From Clostridiaceae bacterium (GTDB taxonomy: Bacteria > Bacillota > Clostridia > Oscillospirales > Acutalibacteraceae): 7,485 nucleotides of DNA. Positions 1 through 4,643 of this stretch are shown piece after piece; within the stretch, counting starts at the first letter, position 1, and each line of letters starts with the position of its first letter. The position numbers and the translations under genes are program-made. A model generated the notes under the pieces. That model saw only the letters and a list, made by a program, of their open reading frames with translations, did not search any database and was not told where the DNA came from. The stretch is taken from positions 1-7,485 of the forward strand of contig JAEDGF010000084.1 of NCBI GenBank assembly GCA_016297645.1, written 5' to 3'.

Positions 1-21
1 GCAAAACGGTTGCGGTGTTTC

Positions 22-507
22 TTACTTTGTGAGGTCGTAAAACCCGAATCGGATGACCTTTTGCAGCTCCGATACCGTCGTTTCTATTTGCAGACCTATT
101 CTGCCGCCGCTGAAAAATATTTTATCGCAGCTCTGCGCGGAAATGTCGAACACGGTTCTGAAAAACTTTTTCATCCCGACAGGCGAGCAGCCGCCGTGAA
201 TGTAGCCCGTAAGTCCGAGCAGTTCTTTTGATTTTATCATATCTATGCTTTTTTCGCCCACGGCTTTCGCCGCCTTTTTTAGATCCAGTTCCTTTGCAAC
301 GGGTATGTCGAAAACATAGTGTTCACCGGTTTTACCGACGGTGACAAGCGTCTTGAATACATTTGCCGGGTCTTGTCCCAAAATTTCCGCGACTTCGGTT
401 CCGCTTACGGCTTCGTCGCCTGCGCCCGCGTAGGAATGCAGCTTAAAATCGATCTTTTTCTGCGCAAGAAGCCTTACGGCGTTTGTCTTTTCGTTGATGT
501 CTTTCAT
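22..507 (-). CDS. ybaK: YbaK/EbsC-type Cys-tRNA(Pro) deacylase
   Basis: This 161-residue protein fits the single-domain YbaK/EbsC family, which hydrolyses cysteine mischarged onto tRNA(Pro) in the cytoplasm, a trans-editing activity that protects proline codons. Visible family landmarks are the catalytic-lysine segment FKTLV (K52), the glycine-rich GYIHGGCSPVGMKK block (residues 101-114) and the C-terminal SGGRIGLQIE block (133-142). Length is normal for the family. The frame stays open 54 codons further upstream to an ATG at 669. I chose the ATG at 507 because the family's N-terminus (KTNAVRLL) begins right there, an AGGTG ribosome binding site (518-522) sits 10 bases upstream, and the longer start would run across the gene's own promoter. 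The stop is TAA at 22-24. It is transcribed divergently from the metallophosphoesterase remnant. Family assignment is secure. Preference for Cys-tRNA(Pro) over the related ProX or Ala editing activities is inferred. Confidence 0.93.
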   Translation of the reverse strand: MKDINEKTNAVRLLAQKKIDFKLHSYAGAGDEAVSGTEVAEILGQDPANVFKTLVTVGKTGEHYVFDIPVAKELDLKKAAKAVGEKSIDMIKSKELLGLTGYIHGGCSPVGMKKFFRTVFDISAQSCDKIFFSGGRIGLQIETTVSELQKVIRFGFYDLTK

Positions 508-535
508 TTTTCGGTCGCACCTCGCTCTCGCGTTT

Positions 536-564
536 ATTTTAACGCGGAATTGTCTTGCGGTCAA
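536..564 (-). promoter_or_regulatory. Promoter of ybaK
   Basis: Read on the minus strand there is a TTGACC -35 (559-564), a spacer of exactly 17 bases, and a TAAAAT -10 (536-541). Transcription would start near 529, a few bases before the AGGTG ribosome binding site at 518-522, giving a very short leader. It lies back to back with the plus-strand promoter at 575-603, with only 10 bases between the two -35 boxes. Confidence 0.75.
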
Positions 565-574
565 TACAAATCGG

Positions 575-603
575 TTGACAAAGGAAAAAAATACGGGTAT
601 CAT
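575..603 (+). promoter_or_regulatory. Promoter of the metallophosphoesterase remnant / PHP gene
   Basis: A perfect TTGACA -35 (575-580), a 17-base spacer and a TATCAT -10 (598-603) form a strong sigma-A-type promoter. The start would be near 610, about 12 bases before a GGAGGA ribosome binding site (622-627). It probably drives the broken metallophosphoesterase gene and, by read-through, the PHP gene at 1330. Its -10 is embraced by the inverted repeat at 591-620. Confidence 0.8.
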
Positions 604-620
604 AACTTCATTACCCGTAT
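591..620. promoter_or_regulatory. Inverted repeat over the -10 box, candidate operator
   Basis: ATACGGGTA (591-599) and TACCCGTAT (612-620) are perfect 9-base inverted arms 12 bases apart. They cover the end of the promoter spacer, the -10 box and the expected start point. Most of the left arm lies upstream of the predicted transcription start, so a repressor site is more likely than an RNA hairpin. The cognate regulator is not in the window. Confidence 0.5.
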
Positions 621-621
621 C

Positions 622-627
622 GGAGGA
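622..627 (+). promoter_or_regulatory. Ribosome binding site facing a lost start codon
   Basis: GGAGGA lies 7 bases before ATA (635-637), exactly where an ATG would be expected for the metallophosphoesterase. The following codons match the conserved start of the protein, so ATA is probably a mutated ATG. Translation from AUA would be very weak. Confidence 0.55.
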
Positions 628-634
628 CATAAAA

Positions 635-1248
635 ATAGCATCGGGACTTCCTGCATATAAGAAATACATAAAGCGCTTTGCCGAGCCGCTTCATTTCGGC
701 GCGGACGGAAAATTCAGGATATTACATCCGACCGATATCCACGAGGTCGACCCCGAAACGGACGACGATGAGGACAAGAGCGTCCCCCAAAAAAGTCCGA
801 AAAAACGGCAGCAGATCTCAAAGCTCAAAACGGCGGAAAGCCCGTCCCGTCATTCCTCTTTCAGCATATCCCGGTTTTGCAGGAGCCGGCGCTGCTGCAC
901 GAATCGGCAACCGACAGATTCGAGAAAAACGAAAAACGCTTCGATATAAACGGCGGGGCGTTTATTGAGGGTGAAATGAACGAATTACCCTGTCCGCCGG
1001 ACGCGCACGGCGAGGAATTCGAATGCCGGGTCAGAACCGGCGACATCGCCGCCGCGTTTTTCGGACACGACCACACAAATACTTTCACTGCCGAAATTGA
1101 CGGCATAAAGCTCGTACAGTCACCCGGCGCAGGCTTCCATGCGTACGGCACGAAGCGCGGCGGACGACTTATAGTGATAGACGAAAATAAGCCCTATGAA
1201 TATACTTCGGAGTTGATTTTTCCCGAATGGCAGTTCTCGGAGGAATGA
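635..1248 (+). pseudogene. Calcineurin-like metallophosphoesterase, internally deleted and frameshifted
   Basis: Two pieces of one metallophosphoesterase lie in different frames. The first (frame of position 635, to about 790) reads ASGLPAYKKYIKRFAEPLHF, then FRILHPTDIHEVDPE, which contains the D-x-H first metal-binding motif. The second (frame of position 841, open from about 769 to TGA at 1246-1248) contains SFLFQHIPVLQEP, with the fourth-motif histidine, and later FFGHDHTN, the GHxH fifth motif, followed by a normal C-terminus. The GD and GNH motifs that should lie between are absent. The remnant spans about 204 codons, whereas family members of this type are usually well over 300 residues, so an internal deletion of perhaps 150 codons plus a frame change is inferred. 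The junction lies in the A-rich stretch near 790-805. No ATG sits at the expected start: a GGAGGA site (622-627) precedes an ATA at 635. The protein is very unlikely to be active. Confidence 0.85.
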
Positions 1249-1329
1249 GCCGCAAACAGCGGAAGGCTCTGTTGAAGCGGCGGAAGGTCGTTTCACTTTG
1301 TATCGAAGCGGAAAGGAACGGTAGTAAAT

Positions 1330-2007
1330 ATGAAAGAATATCTTTTTGAAATGCACGCGCACAATGCGGAAGTCAGCCGCTGCGCGAAAGCGTTCGCACA
1401 AGAACTTGCCGAGAGATATATTGCGCTCGGATATGACGGGATAGTTTCCACCAATCATCTGAACTCACACACCTTTTCTTCTCCCGAATTCAAAAACGCG
1501 TCATGGGAAGCAAAGGCGGAAAAATTTATGTCCGGCTTCCGCGCGGTCGAAAAAGCGGTAAACGGCAGACTTACCGTGCTGCTCGGGGCGGAGGTATCGC
1601 TGTATTCCGAGCCGAACGACTACCTTGTGTACGGTGTCACCGAGGAGTTTTTGAAAGACAACGGCGACATAATGAGCCTTACGAAAGAGGAGCTGTCGGC
1701 TCTTGTTCACGAAAACGGAATGCTCATCGTTCAGGCGCACCCGTTCAGGCGCGATATGCTGATAGCGGACTGGGAGATACTTGACGGCTACGAGGTCTTT
1801 AACGGAAATCCCCGTCACAAATCGTCGAACGAAATAGCCATGCACTGGGCAAAGCTGCACGGGAAAAGCCTTATGACCTCCGGCTCGGATTTCCATGAAT
1901 CGGGGGACGAGGGTACGGGCGGTATGTACTTTGAAACGGACATAGCGTCAAATGCGGAGCTTTTAGACGCTCTCAAAAACGGACGGTACAGACTTAAAGG
2001 TGTTTGA
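1330..2007 (+). CDS. PHP-domain metal-dependent phosphoesterase
   Basis: This 225-residue cytoplasmic protein is a complete, compact PHP (polymerase and histidinol phosphatase) domain. Probable metal ligands can be followed in order: HAH near the N-terminus (H9, H11), D36 in GYDGIVSTNH with H43, E88 in GAEVSL, H137 in QAHPFR, and D187/H189 in GSDFH. The family uses two or three metal ions to hydrolyse phosphoesters. Substrates range from histidinol phosphate to nucleotide and RNA ends, and the sequence alone does not decide which. Start: the ATG at 1330 is the first in frame, and a modest AGGA (1314-1317) sits 12 bases upstream. It follows the metallophosphoesterase remnant by 81 bases on the same strand with no obvious terminator between, so the two were probably one transcript of phosphoesterases. 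The gene itself shows no damage. Confidence 0.88.
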   Translation: MKEYLFEMHAHNAEVSRCAKAFAQELAERYIALGYDGIVSTNHLNSHTFSSPEFKNASWEAKAEKFMSGFRAVEKAVNGRLTVLLGAEVSLYSEPNDYLVYGVTEEFLKDNGDIMSLTKEELSALVHENGMLIVQAHPFRRDMLIADWEILDGYEVFNGNPRHKSSNEIAMHWAKLHGKSLMTSGSDFHESGDEGTGGMYFETDIASNAELLDALKNGRYRLKGV

Positions 2008-2021
2008 TTTTCTGCGCCGTT

Positions 2022-2069
2022 TTGCGGCTGAATTACGGCAGCTTTACGGAAGAATTACGGCAGCCGCAA
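2022..2069 (+). repeat. Repeat cluster downstream of the PHP gene
   Basis: A 13-base sequence, GAATTACGGCAGC, occurs at 2030-2042 and again at 2052-2064, a period of 22 bases (about two helical turns). The same stretch is bounded by perfect 9-base inverted arms, TTGCGGCTG (2022-2030) and CAGCCGCAA (2061-2069), enclosing 30 bases. It lacks a following T-run, so it is not a standard terminator. Function unknown. Confidence 0.6.
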
Positions 2070-2097
2070 GAGCGCAAATTTTGATAATATAAAGAGA

Positions 2098-2138
2098 GGA
2101 GAAGCCCGGTTTTGCCCGGTCGACTCCGCCCTTTTTTT
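2098..2138 (+). terminator. Possible intrinsic terminator after the PHP gene
   Basis: An imperfect hairpin can form: GGAG (2098-2101) with CTCC (2124-2127), and CCGG (2106-2109) with CCGG (2116-2119), separated by mismatches and a 6-base loop. Soon after comes a run of seven T (2132-2138), and another eight T shortly after. The stem is weak for a terminator, but it is the best candidate downstream of the PHP gene. Confidence 0.4.
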
Positions 2139-2276
2139 ATCTTTTTTTTGAAATTTTGCAGCAAAAAGGCAAATTTTATCGCCGCAAAAATTTGCGCATA
2201 CGCGTTTTTTTCACCGTTCTTTATTTGCTTTTATTCGTTCGTCACGCTTTTTTTATTTTGCCGTTCGGCGTTTTTT
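2131..2276. other. T-rich spacer between the converging PHP gene and fprA
   Basis: This stretch has repeated runs of T on the plus strand, up to eight long. It holds a 14-base palindrome, CGCAAAAATTTGCG (2183-2196), and a small GCC-GTTC-GGC hairpin followed by eight T (2271-2278). The T-runs are oriented to stop plus-strand transcripts. I see no clear terminator for fprA on the minus strand. No gene is supported here: open frames give phenylalanine-rich, low-complexity peptides. Confidence 0.5.
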
Positions 2277-3434
2277 TTATTCTCCGCAAAGCTCCTTCGC
2301 GAGATTCTTTATCTGCTCTGCCGAAGCGTCGTTTACAGCGGAACGAACCGTCACAGCCGCCTGCGCAAAGCTTATGTTTTTGCATTCTGCGAGTTTTTTC
2401 TGCATAACCTTTACTGCAACGGGCGCCCACGAGCCGTTTTCAATGAAGGCAACCGTCCTGTTCTTGAAGCTGCGCTCGGTAAGTCCGTCAATGAATGTGC
2501 GCATATGCGGAAAAACATCGCTGTTATATGTCACCGTCGCAAGCACGAGCTTTGAATATTTGAAGGCGTTTGCAATATTTTCCGCCATATCACTCCTTGC
2601 AAGATCGGCAATTTCAACGCTCTCGCAGCCGAGCTTTTTCAGCTCGTCCGCAAGCATTTTCGCCGCCTTTGCCGTGTGACCGTAAACGGAGGAATATGCA
2701 ATGAACACGCCGTCCGTTTCGGGCTGATAGCTGCTCCACTTGTCGTAAAGCGCGATGTAATGACCGAGGTTTTCCGTGAGTACGGGGCCGTGCAGCGGAC
2801 AGATAGCTTCAATTTCGAGTGCGGCGGCTTTTTTCAGCACCGCCTGAACCTGCGCGCCGTATTTGCCGACGATACCGAAGTAGTATCTTCTCGCTTCGTC
2901 GTCCCATTTTTCGTCCGTGCCGAGCGCACCGAACTTTCCGAAGCCGTCAGCCGAGAACAGTATTTTTTCGGTCGATTCGTACGACATCATCACTTCGGGC
3001 CAATGCACCATCGGTGCAAAAACGAAGGTGAGTGTGTGTTCGCCGAGAGAGAGCGTGTCGCCCTCGTTCATTTCAAGCCGATTTTTTATTGCGTCTGCGC
3101 CGAAAAATGCGTCCGCCATCGCAAAGATTTTTTTGTTGCCGACTATCACTGCGGACGGATATTTTTCCGCAAATGCTTTTATACCTGCCGAATGATCCGG
3201 TTCCATGTGATGGACAATAAGATAATCGGGGGCTTTTCCGCCGAGTTCTCTGTCTATATTTTCGAGCCATTCCCCGATGAAATACGCATCGACAGTGTCG
3301 GTCACGGCGCATTTTTCGTCCGTGATGAGATACGAGTTGTAGCTCATACCGTCTTTGACGGTGTACTGCCCCTCGAAAAGGTCTATTGCGTGGTCGTTCA
3401 CGCCGACATATTTTATGTTATCGTATAAAGCCAT
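2277..3434 (-). CDS. fprA: FprA-type flavodiiron protein (A-type flavoprotein)
   Basis: This 385-residue protein is a class A flavodiiron protein, a soluble enzyme that reduces O2 to water and/or NO to N2O and protects anaerobes. The N-terminal metallo-beta-lactamase-like domain carries the diiron ligand set: H76, E78 and D80 in HHMEPDHSAG, H144 in MVHWPEV, D163 in SADGFGKFG and H215 in CPLHGPV. The C-terminal flavodoxin domain (about 242-385) has the FMN phosphate loop AYSSVYGHTA, then TYNSDVFPHM (302-311) and ENGSWAP (332-338). There is no rubredoxin or flavin reductase extension, so electrons must come from a separate rubredoxin or similar partner, not in the window. The ATG at 3434 was chosen because MALYDNIKYVGVND is the normal family start and AAGGGGG lies 9 bases upstream. 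The frame is open 28 codons further, through the promoter. Whether it prefers O2 or NO cannot be told from sequence. Confidence 0.95.
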   Translation of the reverse strand: MALYDNIKYVGVNDHAIDLFEGQYTVKDGMSYNSYLITDEKCAVTDTVDAYFIGEWLENIDRELGGKAPDYLIVHHMEPDHSAGIKAFAEKYPSAVIVGNKKIFAMADAFFGADAIKNRLEMNEGDTLSLGEHTLTFVFAPMVHWPEVMMSYESTEKILFSADGFGKFGALGTDEKWDDEARRYYFGIVGKYGAQVQAVLKKAAALEIEAICPLHGPVLTENLGHYIALYDKWSSYQPETDGVFIAYSSVYGHTAKAAKMLADELKKLGCESVEIADLARSDMAENIANAFKYSKLVLATVTYNSDVFPHMRTFIDGLTERSFKNRTVAFIENGSWAPVAVKVMQKKLAECKNISFAQAAVTVRSAVNDASAEQIKNLAKELCGE

Positions 3435-3462
3435 TGTTATATACCCCCTTGGTGTCTTTTTC

Positions 3463-3493
3463 TGTATTTTACAAGAATTCCGTGTAAAATGCA
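3463..3493. promoter_or_regulatory. Candidate operator palindrome in the fprA promoter
   Basis: ATTTTACA (3466-3473) and TGTAAAAT (3483-3490) are perfect 8-base inverted arms around a 9-base centre. With one mismatch the arms extend to 11 bases (3463-3473 and 3483-3493). One arm contains most of the -10 box and the other touches the -35 box, the usual place for a repressor. It does not match the Fur, PerR or Rex consensus sequences I know. The regulator is not in the window. Confidence 0.6.
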
Positions 3494-3494
3494 A
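3466..3494 (-). promoter_or_regulatory. Promoter of fprA
   Basis: On the minus strand, TTGCAT (-35, 3489-3494) and TAAAAT (-10, 3466-3471) are 17 bases apart. Transcription would start near 3459, leaving a leader of about 25 bases with the AAGGGGG ribosome binding site. The promoter is almost entirely covered by a palindrome. Confidence 0.75.
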
Positions 3495-3555
3495 CCCCCA
3501 ACCGTTTATGTTCGGCAAAACCGTTTAGCATTTGATTAAGAAATCATTAAGTGTG

Positions 3556-3584
3556 TTGCTTTCGGTTTTCCGCTGCTGTATATT
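3556..3584 (+). promoter_or_regulatory. Promoter of the YdcF-family gene
   Basis: TTGCTT (-35, 3556-3561), a 17-base spacer and TATATT (-10, 3579-3584, preceded by TG) point to a start near 3591. The resulting leader is about 80 bases and contains a small GTCGG-TTT-CCGAC hairpin before the GGAGGT ribosome binding site (3661-3666). Confidence 0.65.
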
Positions 3585-3673
3585 AACATCAACAAAAAAC
3601 GGGACAGTGTATAAAACCGTACGGGAGTCGGTTTCCGACGGTCCGAAACAAGAGAAAAACGGAGGTACTGCGA

Positions 3674-4423
3674 ATGGACAGAATTATTGTAGGCGCGTTG
3701 GGACTTATCGCTTTCGGTATTCCCGTGTCGAGGGGAATATTTAACATAGGAACGGTAACGGGACTTGCTTTTTTCGGAATAATTATGCTCTGGGGCGTGT
3801 TTTCAAAAAAGCTCGATCCCGTCATAATGAATTTCTTTGCTTCGCATAAGGGCAGAATCGTCGCCTATGTGCTGCTTGCGGTAACGGTGTTTGCGGCTAT
3901 CACCGTTTCGGTGGAAACCGGCTGCATCGTAAAGGCTATTTTCACTTCGCCGAAAAGCTCCGATGTCACTCTTGTCGTGCTGGGCTGCAAGGTCAACGGC
4001 TCTTCGCCGTCCCTTATGCTGCGCGAGAGGATAGACGCGGCAAAGGAATATCTTGAAAAGAACCCGGAGGCGAAATGCGTTCTGTCCGGCGGACAGGGCA
4101 GCGATGAAAACATAAGCGAAGCGCAGTGTATGTACGACGCTCTCGTAAGGGACGGAATAAGCGCAGACAGACTTTATCTCGAACCGAATTCCACCTCGAC
4201 GAAAGAAAATCTCGATTTTTCACTTAAAGTAATTGAGGAAAACGGACTGAGCCGCAATATTGCCGTTGTCACAAACGAATTCCACGAATACCGCGCTTCT
4301 CTCATTGCGGACGAAGCCGGGGTCGAATTCTCGTCCGTGCCCGCAAGAACGGCGGTATGGCTGCTGCCGACTTATCTTGTGAGAGAGTGGTACGCAATAG
4401 TTTTCGAGGTGTTTTTCAGATAA
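3674..4423 (+). CDS. Membrane-anchored YdcF/SanA/ElyC-family protein (DUF218)
   Basis: This 249-residue protein has three hydrophobic segments near the N-terminus (about 4-19, 26-43 and 62-82), then a DUF218 domain from about 97 to 240. DUF218 marks seen are VVLGCKV (101-107), RERIDAA (117-123), the LSGGQGSDENISEAQCM stretch (137-153), NSTSTKENL (172-180) and VTNEFHEYRA (199-208). Relatives (YdcF, SanA, ElyC) are tied to envelope integrity and polyprenyl-carrier or vancomycin-sensitivity phenotypes, but no enzymatic reaction is firmly known for most. The catalytic-looking domain should follow the third membrane segment. Which side of the membrane it faces I cannot decide. The ATG is well supported: GGAGGT sits 7 bases upstream. 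It is divergent from fprA and is followed by copA on the same strand after 220 bases, with copA's own promoter between. Confidence 0.88.
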   Translation: MDRIIVGALGLIAFGIPVSRGIFNIGTVTGLAFFGIIMLWGVFSKKLDPVIMNFFASHKGRIVAYVLLAVTVFAAITVSVETGCIVKAIFTSPKSSDVTLVVLGCKVNGSSPSLMLRERIDAAKEYLEKNPEAKCVLSGGQGSDENISEAQCMYDALVRDGISADRLYLEPNSTSTKENLDFSLKVIEENGLSRNIAVVTNEFHEYRASLIADEAGVEFSSVPARTAVWLLPTYLVREWYAIVFEVFFR

Positions 4424-4483
4424 AAACCGGTAACATACTAAAAAGGTAGGTAAAAATTGAACTGTTTTCGGTGAACCTGACTA

Positions 4484-4512
4484 TTGATTTTGTTTTACAT
4501 CATTGGTATACT
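4484..4512 (+). promoter_or_regulatory. Promoter of copA
   Basis: TTGATT (-35, 4484-4489), a 17-base spacer and TATACT (-10, 4507-4512) form a convincing sigma-A promoter with a start near 4519. Short inverted arms TTACA (4495-4499) and TGTAA (4513-4517) flank the -10 region. The 17-base spacing argues against a CueR/MerR-type activator, which usually uses a 19-20-base spacer. Confidence 0.7.
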
Positions 4513-4534
4513 TGTAACCGAAAAGGAAAAAATA

Positions 4535-4590
4535 CGGGGCGAAGGTTGCCGTTTCTTTGTGCGGACGCAGCGGCAGCAAACGAAGCCCCG
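4535..4590 (+). ncRNA. Structured leader element upstream of copA
   Basis: Within the predicted copA 5' leader, CGGGGC (4535-4540) pairs perfectly with GCCCCG (4585-4590). Inside it, GTTGCCG (4545-4551) pairs with CGGCAGC (4571-4577) with one G-U. A competing pairing of TTTCTTTG (4552-4559) with CAAACGAA (4577-4584) is also possible. No T-run follows on the plus strand, so it is not a simple terminator of upstream transcription. On the minus strand the stem is followed by six T, but no minus-strand gene needs it. I do not recognise a known riboswitch class. It may be a regulatory leader, or only a stable hairpin. Confidence 0.45.
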
Positions 4591-4606
4591 AATAAAAATA
4601 TAGTGG

Positions 4607-4620
4607 TTAGCAGCTGCTAA
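4607..4620. promoter_or_regulatory. Perfect 14-base palindrome before copA
   Basis: TTAGCAGCTGCTAA is a perfect palindrome ending 12 bases before the AAAGGA ribosome binding site (4633-4638) of copA. It could be a downstream operator (roadblock site) or part of an RNA structure, since its GCAGC can also pair with GCTGC at 4627-4631. It is not the TACA-N2-TGTA site of CopY repressors. Confidence 0.5.
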
Positions 4621-4643
4621 TTGTATGCTGCGAAAGGATCGTC

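Noticed and set aside
583..597. Similar A-rich sequence ending ATACGGG upstream of both the metallophosphoesterase and copA (about 4525-4538)
   Set aside because: It sits in the promoter spacer in one case and in the transcribed leader in the other. The match is mostly A-run, so chance is the simpler explanation.
494..634. ATG at 494 as the start of the metallophosphoesterase remnant
   Set aside because: It is in frame but lies upstream of the predicted promoter and overlaps ybaK. The conserved protein begins only at about 635.
508..669. Longer N-terminus for the ybaK gene starting at 669
   Set aside because: The extra 54 residues have no family resemblance and would be encoded over the gene's own promoter and the divergent one. 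The ATG at 507 has a ribosome binding site.
2112..2555. Plus-strand open frame beginning TTG at 2112 behind an AGAGAGGAG sequence
   Set aside because: It gives a phenylalanine-rich low-complexity peptide from T-runs, then runs antisense through the conserved end of fprA.
2676..3428. 250-codon plus-strand open frame
   Set aside because: It is entirely antisense to fprA, whose diiron ligands and flavodoxin motifs prove the coding strand.
4546..4620. Short leader peptide (TTG at 4546, 24 codons, ending in two Ser and Cys) ahead of copA
   Set aside because: The start is TTG with AAGG directly abutting it, so there is no workable ribosome binding site spacing. It lies inside the strongest part of the leader hairpin.
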